A stretch of 64,000 nucleotides of DNA from NCBI RefSeq assembly GCF_014288115.1, contig NZ_JACOOK010000001.1:124001-188000 (forward strand), given 5' to 3'. This document shows, piece after piece, positions 1 through 8,022 of this stretch; the stretch's first letter is position 1; each line of letters begins with the position of its first letter. Both the position numbers and the translations under genes were made by a program. The notes beneath the pieces were generated by a model. That model saw nothing but the letters and a program-made list of their open reading frames with translations. It had not been told where the DNA came from and made no database searches. The DNA is from Alistipes_A hominis. GTDB taxonomy: Bacteria; Bacteroidota; Bacteroidia; Bacteroidales; Rikenellaceae.

Positions 1-40
1 GCCATTTTATCCATCTTCATTCACATGAAAGTACCTGTCC

Positions 41-760
41 ATGAAATATTCCCCTACTAAAAAGATCGTTATCGCGATCGACGGTTTTTCATCGTGCGGC
101 AAAAGCACTTTTGCGAAAGAGATCGCCGCGCGGATCGGCTACGTATTCATCGACACCGGAGCGATGTACCGGGCCGTAACGCTGTACGGCCTGAGGCACG
201 GCGCCGTACAGGACGGGGACGTGAACGAAGCGCTGCTGATCGCGATGCTTCCCGAGATAGAGATCACGTTCGCATTCAACTCCGAACGCGGAGCGAGCGA
301 TATCTTCCTGAACGGCGAAAACGTCGAAAAACGGATTCGCAGCATCGAAGTCAGCGACCTGGTCAGCAAAGTCAGCGGCATTGCTGCCGTACGCGAGCAA
401 CTCGTCCGGCAGCAACAGCAACTGGGACGGCAGAAAGGGATCGTGATGGACGGACGCGATATCGGCACCGTCGTATTCCCGGACGCCGAACTGAAAATCT
501 TCATGACGGCCGACCCGGCGATCCGCGCGCAACGGCGCTACAAGGAGCTGGAAGCCAAAGGCGAAAAAGTGTCGCTGGAAGAGGTCGAACGAAACCTGCG
601 CGAGCGCGACCATGCCGACCAGACGCGCGCCGTCAGCCCGCTCAGGCAGGCCGAAGACGCCGTCGTCCTGGACAACAGCCACATGACCCTCCCCGAGCAA
701 ATGGATTGGGTGATGCGGCGGATCGAAAAAATAACCTGCGCTCCATGTACATCGAAATAG
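41..760 (+). CDS. cmk: Cytidylate kinase
   Basis: Phosphorylates CMP and dCMP with ATP in the cytoplasmic pyrimidine salvage and nucleotide pathway. The 239-residue protein has a P-loop GFSSCGKST at residues 15-23, followed by the GAMYRAVT substrate-binding stretch and the DGRDIGT motif typical of bacterial CMP kinases; length fits the family. The ATG at 41 is used because it lies directly before the KKIVIAIDG strand. Its 3' end overlaps the start of ispH by 16 bases, so the two are translationally linked. The promoter is probably left of the window. Confidence 0.96.
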   Translation: MKYSPTKKIVIAIDGFSSCGKSTFAKEIAARIGYVFIDTGAMYRAVTLYGLRHGAVQDGDVNEALLIAMLPEIEITFAFNSERGASDIFLNGENVEKRIRSIEVSDLVSKVSGIAAVREQLVRQQQQLGRQKGIVMDGRDIGTVVFPDAELKIFMTADPAIRAQRRYKELEAKGEKVSLEEVERNLRERDHADQTRAVSPLRQAEDAVVLDNSHMTLPEQMDWVMRRIEKITCAPCTSK

Positions 761-1608
761 ACGACAAATCGGGATTTTGTTTCGGAGTGGTCAAAGCCAT
801 CACCAAGGCGGAGGAATCGCTCGCAGAACTCGGCAAGGTCTTTTCGCTGGGAGATATCGTACACAATCGCGTCGAAGTCCAGCGGCTCGAGAAGCTCGGG
901 CTTGAAACCATCGCACACAGCCATTTTCCGGAGTTGGACGGACAGACGGTGCTGATCCGCGCGCACGGGGAACCGCCGACGACCTATGCGCTGGCAGCGG
1001 CCCACCGTATCCGCCTGATCGACGCTACGTGCCCGGTGGTGGCCCGCCTGCAAACGCTGGTCAAAAAGGCGCACGAACAAATGAGCGGTTGCAACGGCCA
1101 GGTCGTGATCCTCGGCAAACGGGGTCATGCCGAAGTGGTCGGCCTGACCGGACAGGTCGACGGGGATGCGATCGTCATCGAAACGCTCGACGACCTGGAC
1201 AACATCGACTTCACGAGACCCGTTTACCTGCTGTCGCAAACCACGCAGAGCCTTGCCCTGTTCGAAGAGGTGCACCGAACCATCCTGGAACGCTCCGCCG
1301 ACCCGTCGCAGGTGACCGTCAACGATACGATCTGCCGGCAGGTTTCGAACCGGAACCCGCACCTAAAAGAGTTCGTCCGGCGGTTCGACGTCGTAATCTT
1401 CGTCTGCGGCCGGAAAAGTTCGAACGGGAAAGTGCTGTATCAAACCTGTACGGAAGCCAATCCGCGCTGCTACAACATCGAGGACGAACAAGAACTGCAA
1501 AGAGAGTGGTTCGACGACTGCCGATCGGTCGGCATCTGCGGCGCGACATCCACCCCGAAATGGCTGATGCAGCGAGTCGCCGACACGATCCGTAAAACGA
1601 TCGGATAA
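745..1608 (+). CDS. ispH: 4-hydroxy-3-methylbut-2-enyl diphosphate reductase
   Basis: Last enzyme of the MEP isoprenoid pathway; reduces HMBPP to IPP and DMAPP with a 4Fe-4S cluster. The 287-residue product begins MYIEIDDKSGFCFGV and keeps the three cluster cysteines in the contexts FCFGV (Cys12), DATCPVV and NDTICRQ. The frame is open far upstream, but the homologous protein starts at ATG 745, overlapping cmk by 16 bases. The cmk-ispH pairing is common in Bacteroidota. Length matches the family. Confidence 0.95.
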   Translation: MYIEIDDKSGFCFGVVKAITKAEESLAELGKVFSLGDIVHNRVEVQRLEKLGLETIAHSHFPELDGQTVLIRAHGEPPTTYALAAAHRIRLIDATCPVVARLQTLVKKAHEQMSGCNGQVVILGKRGHAEVVGLTGQVDGDAIVIETLDDLDNIDFTRPVYLLSQTTQSLALFEEVHRTILERSADPSQVTVNDTICRQVSNRNPHLKEFVRRFDVVIFVCGRKSSNGKVLYQTCTEANPRCYNIEDEQELQREWFDDCRSVGICGATSTPKWLMQRVADTIRKTIG

Positions 1609-1655
1609 ACCCGAAATTATTTCTTATCTCGGGGAACAACCAACCCGTCCTCGTC

Positions 1656-1745
1656 ATGCTCGAAATCCCCGAAACCACCGCCATCAGCGAACAAGTCGCC
1701 TCTTTTTTGTCCGGCCGTACGATCGTAAAAGAGGCTCACCTCGGC
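1656..1745 (+). pseudogene. Remnant of an Fpg/Nei-like DNA glycosylase N-terminus
   Basis: From ATG 1656 about 30 codons read MLEIPETTAISEQ then FLSGRTIV. This resembles the start of the Fpg/Nei-like proteins of Bacteroidota, which begin with a M-(I/L)-E-I-P-E motif followed by an amphipathic helix and a G-(K/R)-T-I-V strand. The resemblance stops near 1745. The rest of the frame is low-complexity and closes at 1871, far short of a roughly 250-residue enzyme. I infer a deletion remnant; similarity is from memory of the family. Confidence 0.35.
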
Positions 1746-1823
1746 GGCGCGGTCTACTACGGCCCTGTATGCCAACCCCTGGCAAAAAATAGACGGGAAC
1801 CTCCCGGCTGCCCTGTTTTTCCG

Positions 1824-1865
1824 TATCTTTGTATCGACCTGAAGTCCGAACGACCGGACTTCAGG
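1824..1865 (+). promoter_or_regulatory. Promoter and 5' hairpin upstream of the DNA glycosylase gene
   Basis: TATCTTTG at 1824-1831 matches the Bacteroidota -7 box TAnnTTTG. Directly downstream an 11-bp inverted repeat (CCTGAAGTCCG at 1838-1848 and its complement at 1855-1865) would form a hairpin at or near the 5' end of the transcript, 18 bases before the ATG at 1883. No clear -33 TTG is visible. The hairpin may stabilise or gate the mRNA; that is inference. Confidence 0.5.
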
Positions 1866-1882
1866 CCGTAAAAACAGAGAAC

Positions 1883-2377
1883 ATGGGAAAATTGATCCAC
1901 AGTTTCGACCCGATCGTCGACGGAGGCTGCCGGATATTGGTACTCGGAACGATGCCCGGCGAAGAGTCGTTGCGCAAACAACAATATTACGGACACCCGC
2001 GCAACGCATTCTGGCCCATCATGGCCGCACTCTGCGGACAGGAACTTCCGGACGCGTACCAGCATCGGAAAGCTATGCTGCTGGAGACGCGAATCGCGCT
2101 TTGGGACGTTTGCCGCCGGTGCGAGCGCGACGGCAGCCTCGACAGCAACATCAGCAACGAAGCACCGAACCGCATCGGGGAACTGCTACGGCAATACCCG
2201 CAGATCCGCACAATCGCTTTCAACGGGCAGTATGCCGCGCGGCTTTTCAAACGTTATTTTCCGAATGTCGATCCGGAAATCACACGGATCATCCTGCCGT
2301 CGACCAGTCCGGCACACGCCGTTCCGTTGGAGAAGAAACTACGGGCCTGGCAGGCCGTAAAAGATTTTTTGAAATAA
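1883..2377 (+). CDS. G/U mismatch-type DNA glycosylase (DNA-deoxyinosine glycosylase family)
   Basis: Uracil-DNA-glycosylase superfamily protein of 164 residues that should remove deaminated bases from DNA. It shows the family motif GTMPGEES early in the chain, the following YYGHPRNAFW segment, and STSPAHAV near the C-terminus, in the order expected for Mug/deoxyinosine glycosylases. The ATG at 1883 is preferred over an upstream in-frame ATG at 1829, which lies inside the -7 box and hairpin. It is monocistronic and ends at a strong hairpin terminator at 2398. Exact base specificity cannot be told from sequence. Confidence 0.8.
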   Translation: MGKLIHSFDPIVDGGCRILVLGTMPGEESLRKQQYYGHPRNAFWPIMAALCGQELPDAYQHRKAMLLETRIALWDVCRRCERDGSLDSNISNEAPNRIGELLRQYPQIRTIAFNGQYAARLFKRYFPNVDPEITRIILPSTSPAHAVPLEKKLRAWQAVKDFLK

Positions 2378-2397
2378 GCCGGACGCAAAACCGACTG

Positions 2398-2435
2398 AAA
2401 ACGGCCGCAGGATTTAAAAATCCTGCGGCCGTTTT
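2398..2435. terminator. Bidirectional intrinsic terminator
   Basis: A perfect inverted repeat, AAAACGGCCGCAGGA against TCCTGCGGCCGTTTT, lies between two convergent transcription units (the DNA glycosylase on the plus strand and the oxidoreductase operon on the minus strand). The A-tract and T-tract on both sides make it usable from either direction. Confidence 0.85.
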
Positions 2436-2547
2436 AAATTCAGAACAGAAAAAACCGGAAACCTTATCCGGTCGGAAAATTTCGCGCGAGGGATTTTCCT
2501 CCACACTTCGGGAAACCGACCGCCCCCCCTTCCTTTACCGCCGTTAG

Positions 2548-3804
2548 TTATTCGAGCTCGACGATACGTCCCTCTTTGCGGCTCCGTTCGGCGGCAAAAG
2601 CGATCGCATGGCTTTCGAGCGAGTCGTCGAGCGGAGTGCTCATGATCGTCGCATCCTGCCTGCGGACAGCTTCGATCCAATCGCGGATCATGCCGGCGTC
2701 GCCGCCGCCGTGACCGGCTCCTTTGTAATTCTCCGCATCGATCGCATTCGCATCGTAAACCGTCTTTTCGCCGGTCGCGAAATCGGTCAGCGTGAACGAT
2801 TCCATATCGCCGACGATATCGCCGCGCGTTCCCATGATGCGGGTACGACGCCCCATGTAAGAGGTAAAAGCCTCGATCGAAAAGTTTACCGTCACGCCGC
2901 CTTCGAACTCCATGCTGGTCACGTAATGATCCGGCTGATCGTTGCTACAACGGTAAACGCAACGGCCGTAATCGGTCGTACGCAGGTAACGGAGAATCGC
3001 TTCGCCGCGTTCGGGCTCCTCCTCCGGCAGGTCGAATACGTACAGCCAGGTTCGGTCGCGATAGTAGATTTTCAACGCGGAGAACGGGCAGGTCGCCTCT
3101 GCGGCGCATCCGTCCGTGCAACGTTCGGTACTCCCTTTCGGAGCGTTCTCCGACTTAAAATGTTTCAGGCCGCCGAAGGCCGCTATCCGGCGACAGGGCT
3201 TCCCGATCATCCAGTACAGAATATCGAGGTCGTGGCTCGATTTGGCAAGCACCAGCGGCGTGCTTTTGACCGAATCGTGCCAGCTTCCGCGCACATACGA
3301 ATGCGACATATGGATATGATCCACCGGCTCGAAATGCTGGATGCTCACCAGGTCGCCGATCCGTTTGGTATCGATCATCTCTTTCAGCTTCAGGAAATAG
3401 GGCGAATAGCGCAGCACATGCGTCAGGCAGACGATCTTCTTTTTGTCGCGGGCATGGGCGACCAGCCGGCGGCACTCGTCAAACGTCTGCGCGATCGGCT
3501 TTTCGAGCAGGATATCGTAACCCAGGTCGAGCGCCCTCATACAGGGTTCGTAATGCAGGTGGTCGGGCGTCGCGATAATGACCGCATCGGCGAATTTAGG
3601 CCGGTCGAGCATCTGCTGCCACGTTGCGACCCGGTTTTCGACCGGAACGCCGTATTTGTCCCCGTACATCGTACGGCGTAGATCGACTAACTCGGCGATG
3701 CCGACGATCTTCAGGTCTTCGGGATGCTCCAGCGCATAATCGCCGTACAATTTTCCGCGCCCGCTGGCTCCCAGCACGACGGCGGTGACCGCTCTTTTTT
3801 CCAT
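2548..3804 (-). CDS. Gfo/Idh/MocA family oxidoreductase (cytoplasmic)
   Basis: NAD(P)-dependent sugar or cyclitol dehydrogenase-like protein of 418 residues, without a signal peptide. The N-terminal Rossmann fold starts AVVLGASGRG, and the family EKP motif is seen in LLEKPIAQT. The C-terminal half includes a cysteine-rich insert (CTDGCAAEATC) that may bind a metal. The ATG at 3804 is chosen over one 36 bases upstream because the Rossmann strand begins there. It is the last gene of a leftward operon, 25 bases after the TIM-barrel gene. Substrate unknown. Confidence 0.85.
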   Translation of the reverse strand: MEKRAVTAVVLGASGRGKLYGDYALEHPEDLKIVGIAELVDLRRTMYGDKYGVPVENRVATWQQMLDRPKFADAVIIATPDHLHYEPCMRALDLGYDILLEKPIAQTFDECRRLVAHARDKKKIVCLTHVLRYSPYFLKLKEMIDTKRIGDLVSIQHFEPVDHIHMSHSYVRGSWHDSVKSTPLVLAKSSHDLDILYWMIGKPCRRIAAFGGLKHFKSENAPKGSTERCTDGCAAEATCPFSALKIYYRDRTWLYVFDLPEEEPERGEAILRYLRTTDYGRCVYRCSNDQPDHYVTSMEFEGGVTVNFSIEAFTSYMGRRTRIMGTRGDIVGDMESFTLTDFATGEKTVYDANAIDAENYKGAGHGGGDAGMIRDWIEAVRRQDATIMSTPLDDSLESHAIAFAAERSRKEGRIVELE

Positions 3805-3829
3805 CGGTTTATCGGATTCAATCAATAAA

Positions 3830-4753
3830 CTACAAAGCAACGATCCGGTCGAGCCGGGCGCAAAGATCCGCCAGCGCTTCCGCCGAAGCGCTGTTCCCTT
3901 GCTCGGTGGTAAGCCATCCGCCCCGGTAATGCTTGCGGGCCGCTTCCATCACTTTGCTCCAATTCACGTCGCCCTCGGTCAACGACACGCCGAACCCGGC
4001 TCCCCTCCCTTTGGAGTCCGCTTCCTTGCGGCTGAATTCCTTGATATGGATACGTCCGATCCGGTTGTCCAGAATGTCGATCCACTGCTCGGGCCATCCG
4101 TAAACCAGGATATTGCCGCAGTCGAAATAAAACTTCACATACGGGCTTTCGAACTGATCGACGTAATTGCACGCCTCGACCGGACTCAACAGAAAATTAT
4201 TCCACACGTTTTCGATGCAGATTTTGACCCCCAGCTTTTCGGCGGTAGGGATCAACTCTTTAATACATTCGGTCGAACGGTTCCAGCAATCGTCATAGCT
4301 AACCTCCTCGTTGACGATACCCGGCACCAGCAGCACGGCGTCGGTACCGTACGCCTTCGCGTCTTCCATCGCGACGATCATCGCGTCGATCCCCTCCTGC
4401 CGCACGGCGGCATCCGGATGCGAGAGCGGTTTCGCCCAATGGTGGACGTTGCAGACGCTCGACGCCACGAGACCGGTCTCCCGCATGGCGGCCAGCACTT
4501 CATCGCGATCCATGTGGCTATTGGGCTCGATTCCGTCGTAACCCGCGACTTTGATCGCCTTGCACTTGTCCAGCACGGAACCCTCCATGCCCACCGTTCC
4601 CCACATGATCGACTTACGGAAATCGCCGGAAACCGGCTCCTTGTCATCGGCAGGAACCGACACGGAATCGGCTAGCACACCGGCGCGCAAATACGGAAAC
4701 GACAGAACTCCTGCGGCCAGCAGGGCGTTTTTCAAAAAATCTCTGCGGTGCAT
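3830..4753 (-). CDS. Exported sugar phosphate isomerase/epimerase-like TIM-barrel protein
   Basis: A 307-residue AP-endonuclease-2-type TIM barrel of the xylose isomerase/IolE class. The N-terminus MHRRDFLKNALLAAGV is a Tat-type signal (Arg3-Arg4) followed by a hydrophobic stretch, pointing to export. Barrel strands carry acidic and histidine residues (for example CIENVW, YFDCGN, IHIKEF) that would bind the divalent metal. It sits between two Gfo/Idh/MocA genes, so the trio probably performs successive oxidation and isomerisation of a sugar or inositol-like compound. Substrate not predictable. Confidence 0.82.
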   Translation of the reverse strand: MHRRDFLKNALLAAGVLSFPYLRAGVLADSVSVPADDKEPVSGDFRKSIMWGTVGMEGSVLDKCKAIKVAGYDGIEPNSHMDRDEVLAAMRETGLVASSVCNVHHWAKPLSHPDAAVRQEGIDAMIVAMEDAKAYGTDAVLLVPGIVNEEVSYDDCWNRSTECIKELIPTAEKLGVKICIENVWNNFLLSPVEACNYVDQFESPYVKFYFDCGNILVYGWPEQWIDILDNRIGRIHIKEFSRKEADSKGRGAGFGVSLTEGDVNWSKVMEAARKHYRGGWLTTEQGNSASAEALADLCARLDRIVAL

Positions 4754-4780
4754 AACTGTATCGTTTTAGGTTTCAGATTA

Positions 4781-6130
4781 TCAGGCCGGCGATCCTGCTA
4801 CCGGAGGCGTTTCGGGAATCCCCGGCACCGGACCGAATTCGTAGGTTTCGGGGCCCAGTTTCATTTCGGAAGCCATGATCTCGTCCCAGGTTACGAATTT
4901 GCCCGTATAGGCCGACTGCCGTCCCATCATCGCCATCAGCGTCGATTTGACGTGCTGCTCGGCATCGTTCACCGGCGTATCGGTACGGATAGCCGTCACC
5001 AGGCGGATCAGTTCCTGCACATACGGATCGGGAACGGCCATCGACTGGTCGGGATCCTCCGGCGCAGGCTTCGGGTACTGCCAGGCAATGGTGCCGTCGA
5101 GGTTGTAAATCGTATCGAAACAATTCGTGTACCCTTGCGTTCCGTACACCATCACGTTGTGCGTCGTATCGCAACCGTTGATCTGGCGCGACGTACAGTG
5201 CGCGCGCAAGCCGTTGTCATATACGTATTCGATGCTGAAAAAGTCGTACATATCGCCCGTGACACGGCGCTGGCGGCCACCGGTGGCTTCAGCCCGGACA
5301 GGCGTCTTATCGCCCATGAACCAGCTCATCATGTCGATCTCGTGAACGAACTGTTCGACCACCAGATCTCCGGAAGTCCAGCAGAAATTCACCCAGTTGC
5401 GCAGCATGTACTCCATGTCGTTCCATTCGGGTCTGCGGTTGATGTACCACAGCGCCCCGCCCAAACGCGTCACATGCGCCGATACGATGTCTCCGATAGC
5501 GCCTTCGGCTACGCGACGGTACGTCTCGATGCAATCCTTCTGCGAACGACGGATCGTACCGCTGATAACCGACAGTCCCTGCTGATCGGCTTTTTTAGCC
5601 GTAACCAGAACCCGCTTGGCCCCTACGGGATCCACTGCGCACGGTTTCTCGATAAAACAGTGCTTGCCCTTTTCGATGGCATATTCGAAATGCATCGGGC
5701 GGAATACCGGAGGCGTACACAGCAGCACGACATCCACGCCCGAGTCGATCACTTTTTGGTAGGCGTCGAAACCGAGGAAGCAATTTTCGTCGGTTATCTC
5801 CTGTCCCTTATCTTTCAGCGTCTTCCGGCACGCGTCCAGCTTGTCGGGAAACACGTCTCCCAGAGCCGTGATCTGCAAACCGGGACCGGCATCCAAAAAA
5901 TTGCAAGCCGCTCCGGTGCCGCGGCCTCCGCAGCCGACCAGCCCCGCTTTCAGCGGACGGCCTTCCGGCGCGCTGGCCAGTATCTCGGGAACCGTTACCG
6001 TTACTTTTTTCTTCGGCGACGAGCAACCCGTCAGCAAAGCGGGCACGCCGACCGTACTCAAAACGCCCAAAGTTCCCAACGCGGAACTTTTGATAAAATC
6101 TCTACGACTTAATTTAAAATCCTCTTTCAT
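4781..6130 (-). CDS. Exported Gfo/Idh/MocA family oxidoreductase with Tat/lipoprotein signal
   Basis: A 449-residue oxidoreductase. The N-terminus has a twin-arginine motif SRRDFIK (Arg9-Arg10), a hydrophobic stretch and a lipobox-like LLTGC ending at Cys36, so it is probably exported folded with its NAD cofactor and possibly lipidated. The Rossmann motif GLVGCGGRGTG and the EKP motif FIEKPCAVD follow. It is the first gene of the leftward trio, 27 bases before the TIM-barrel gene, behind a good promoter at 6156-6186. Related families include GH109-like alpha-N-acetylgalactosaminidases, which share this fold, so a glycosidase role is possible. Confidence 0.85.
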   Translation of the reverse strand: MKEDFKLSRRDFIKSSALGTLGVLSTVGVPALLTGCSSPKKKVTVTVPEILASAPEGRPLKAGLVGCGGRGTGAACNFLDAGPGLQITALGDVFPDKLDACRKTLKDKGQEITDENCFLGFDAYQKVIDSGVDVVLLCTPPVFRPMHFEYAIEKGKHCFIEKPCAVDPVGAKRVLVTAKKADQQGLSVISGTIRRSQKDCIETYRRVAEGAIGDIVSAHVTRLGGALWYINRRPEWNDMEYMLRNWVNFCWTSGDLVVEQFVHEIDMMSWFMGDKTPVRAEATGGRQRRVTGDMYDFFSIEYVYDNGLRAHCTSRQINGCDTTHNVMVYGTQGYTNCFDTIYNLDGTIAWQYPKPAPEDPDQSMAVPDPYVQELIRLVTAIRTDTPVNDAEQHVKSTLMAMMGRQSAYTGKFVTWDEIMASEMKLGPETYEFGPVPGIPETPPVAGSPA

Positions 6131-6155
6131 GGGTCAGTAGGTTATATGACATTTA

Positions 6156-6186
6156 CAAATATAACCTTTTCTTCGCGAAAATGCAA
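6156..6186 (-). promoter_or_regulatory. Promoter of the oxidoreductase/isomerase operon
   Basis: On the minus strand TATATTTG (6163-6156) fits TAnnTTTG, and a TTG at 6186-6184 lies 20 bases upstream, matching Bacteroidota promoter spacing. The start codon at 6130 is about 20 bases beyond the expected transcription start. Confidence 0.65.
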
Positions 6187-6200
6187 AAAAGAGCGCGAAA

Positions 6201-6235
6201 AAGGGGGTCGGATTCATTCTGATCCGGCCCCCCTT
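6201..6235 (-). terminator. Hairpin terminator upstream of the oxidoreductase operon
   Basis: An inverted repeat, AAGGGGGTCGGATT against GATCCGGCCCCCCTT, is followed on the minus strand by two T-rich runs. It would end leftward transcription from msrAB, 350 bases away, and insulate the downstream operon promoter. Confidence 0.6.
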
Positions 6236-6589
6236 TCATTCCTCGATATCCGCTACGATCCGGATATGTCTTCGAGCCGCCACTTAGGATTCAAACCTTC
6301 GATCGCAACGCGAGCGGCGACTTTCGCAGTACAACGAAACTTAAGGTAAACTTTGCCCTGATTCAATAGTTATATTTTATAAAAGTTATAAAAATATCCG
6401 TTCTCCCGAAGCCCCGAGTTCCGGGCCGGAATTCGCGAATCGCCCCCGCTGCGGACACCCCGGAAGAACAGAGCACAAGTTAAATATTATTACCGGCATG
6501 TTCCACAGAGACATCCGTAAAATCATAACGGATTATGTCCTCTTTTTAACGAATCCGGACAGAATCCGCCCGAAAACGGTGTCCGGGGC
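6236..6589. other. Intergenic stretch with no gene seen
   Basis: About 350 bases between the hairpin and msrAB. It contains an AT-rich core (about 6360-6410). A minus-strand frame of about 36 codons with a TTG start ends near 6258, but has no recognisable similarity and is not called. Confidence 0.4.
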
Positions 6590-7516
6590 CTAAAAGCGCT
6601 TGACATACCGGTGGCAATAGGGCGACGCGCCTTTGCGGTCGTAATAATTCTGATGGTAATCTTCGGCCTTCCAGAACGTGGTCGCGGGAGAGAGTTTCGT
6701 CACCACGTCGTACCCTTTCGCTCGGAGCCGCCCGATCAGTTCGAGAGCCGTCCGTTTCTGCTCGGGAGTCGTGTAAAAAATCTCCGAACGATACTGATCC
6801 CCGACGTCGGGTCCCTGGCGGTCGACCTGCGTCGGATCGTGTATTTCGAAAAACAGACGGGCCAGCGTCTCGTAAGACACGACGGCCGGATCGAACCGGA
6901 TACGAACGGCCTCGGCATGGCCGGTCGTATGCGAACAGACCTCGCGGTAAGTCGGATGCCCGGTCTTTCCACCGGTATAGCCCGACTCGATCGAAAGGAC
7001 GCCGGGCGTCTTGCCCATCAGGTGCTCCACGCCCCAAAAACAACCGCCGGCGAAAACGGCAGTTTCGGTTTTCCGTTCCGCTCCTTCGGTCTCTTCCGGC
7101 ACGAACCGCAACGAAACCGAGTTGACGCAGTGTCGCGTATCCTTCGGGGTGAGTCCCTCGCCCTCGAAAACATGACCGAGATGGCCGCCGCATTTCGCGC
7201 AGACGATCTCCGTCCGACGCCCGTCCGCATCGGGAACCCGCTTGACGGCCCCCGCGATCTCGTCATCGAAGCTCGGCCAGCCGCATCCGGAGTCGAACTT
7301 GTCCGAAGAGCGGTACAACGGCGCGCCACACTGTTTGCAACAGTAAGTTCCTTTTCCTTTAAAACGGTAGTATTCGCCGGAGAACGGCGCTTCGGTTCCT
7401 TTGCCGACGATCACGCGCTTCTCCTCGGGAGTCAGTTCTTTTTTCATAGTCTGCCCATTCGATTGGGTACACGACAGCATCAGTACCGCCTGTACGATTA
7501 AAATCCATTTCATCAT
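6590..7516 (-). CDS. msrAB: Bifunctional methionine sulfoxide reductase, MsrB-MsrA fusion lipoprotein
   Basis: Repairs oxidised methionine; MsrB acts on the R and MsrA on the S sulfoxide. A lipoprotein-type signal ends at Cys16 (LMLSC), so it likely works in the periplasm. MsrB covers roughly residues 25-140 with zinc CxxC pairs Cys60/Cys63 and Cys106/Cys109 and catalytic Cys130 in RHCVNS. MsrA follows from about residue 152 with catalytic Cys159 in GGCFWG. Both active sites look intact. Domain order is B then A. It is transcribed alone; two adjacent ATG codons make the start 7516 or 7513. Confidence 0.94.
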   Translation of the reverse strand: MMKWILIVQAVLMLSCTQSNGQTMKKELTPEEKRVIVGKGTEAPFSGEYYRFKGKGTYCCKQCGAPLYRSSDKFDSGCGWPSFDDEIAGAVKRVPDADGRRTEIVCAKCGGHLGHVFEGEGLTPKDTRHCVNSVSLRFVPEETEGAERKTETAVFAGGCFWGVEHLMGKTPGVLSIESGYTGGKTGHPTYREVCSHTTGHAEAVRIRFDPAVVSYETLARLFFEIHDPTQVDRQGPDVGDQYRSEIFYTTPEQKRTALELIGRLRAKGYDVVTKLSPATTFWKAEDYHQNYYDRKGASPYCHRYVKRF

Positions 7517-8022
7517 TCCCGCAAAAATATTGCCTCTTTTTTACAGGAACGTATCCGGACGCAACCGTGTTGCGCTGCCGCCCGGCAAAAACGGACCGGA
7601 TTCCGCTCCGGTCGGACTTTCCGGCCGGCACGTCCTTCCCCAGACGGGACTACCCGTCCGCCGGGGGAATCCCCGGCGCAGCCGCGTTTGCGGGCACAAG
7701 CCCTGACCGCGGGAAGCGTATCCGGAAGACGACGAAGCGGAACGGACGAAACGGGAAACCGCGTCGCGGAGCCGGGCCTCGATCCACAGCAGCTCCCGGT
7801 GCGAAAGAAACCCGACGACGATCGAGCCGAGCGTCGGAAACCTCCGCCCATGCGTCCGCGACAAGGCGCTACGGCAAAACTATAAAAAAGAAAGGGAGAG
7901 AACGCCCGGACATTCCTTTCCTGTCGGCCTCGCGAGCCTTCATACGGAAAGTGTCCTTACGTCCAAGCCCCCTCTACGGTCGTATGCGACCGTCTCCGGC
8001 GACGATCTCCGCGATAAGTTAC
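7517..8022. other. GC-rich intergenic stretch with an orphan minus-strand promoter
   Basis: About 500 GC-rich bases. On the minus strand TAGTTTTG (7882-7875) matches the -7 box, and the 16 bases 7874-7889 are identical to the promoter block at 13681-13696. Downstream, a 107-codon minus frame opens with TTG at 7864 and closes at 7541, and another opens with ATG at 7851. Neither resembles a known family, and both have the composition of random GC-rich frames. The transcript may be non-coding, or the leader of msrAB. Confidence 0.4.

Noticed and set aside
94..744. Upstream extension of ispH
   Set aside because: Out-of-frame reading of cmk; IspH homology begins at ATG 745.
2608..3681. 357-codon plus-strand frame
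   Set aside because: Antisense to the cytoplasmic oxidoreductase; no protein-like features.
4748..6112. 454-codon plus-strand frame
   Set aside because: Shadow of the Gfo/Idh/MocA gene on the other strand, which has signal, Rossmann and EKP motifs.
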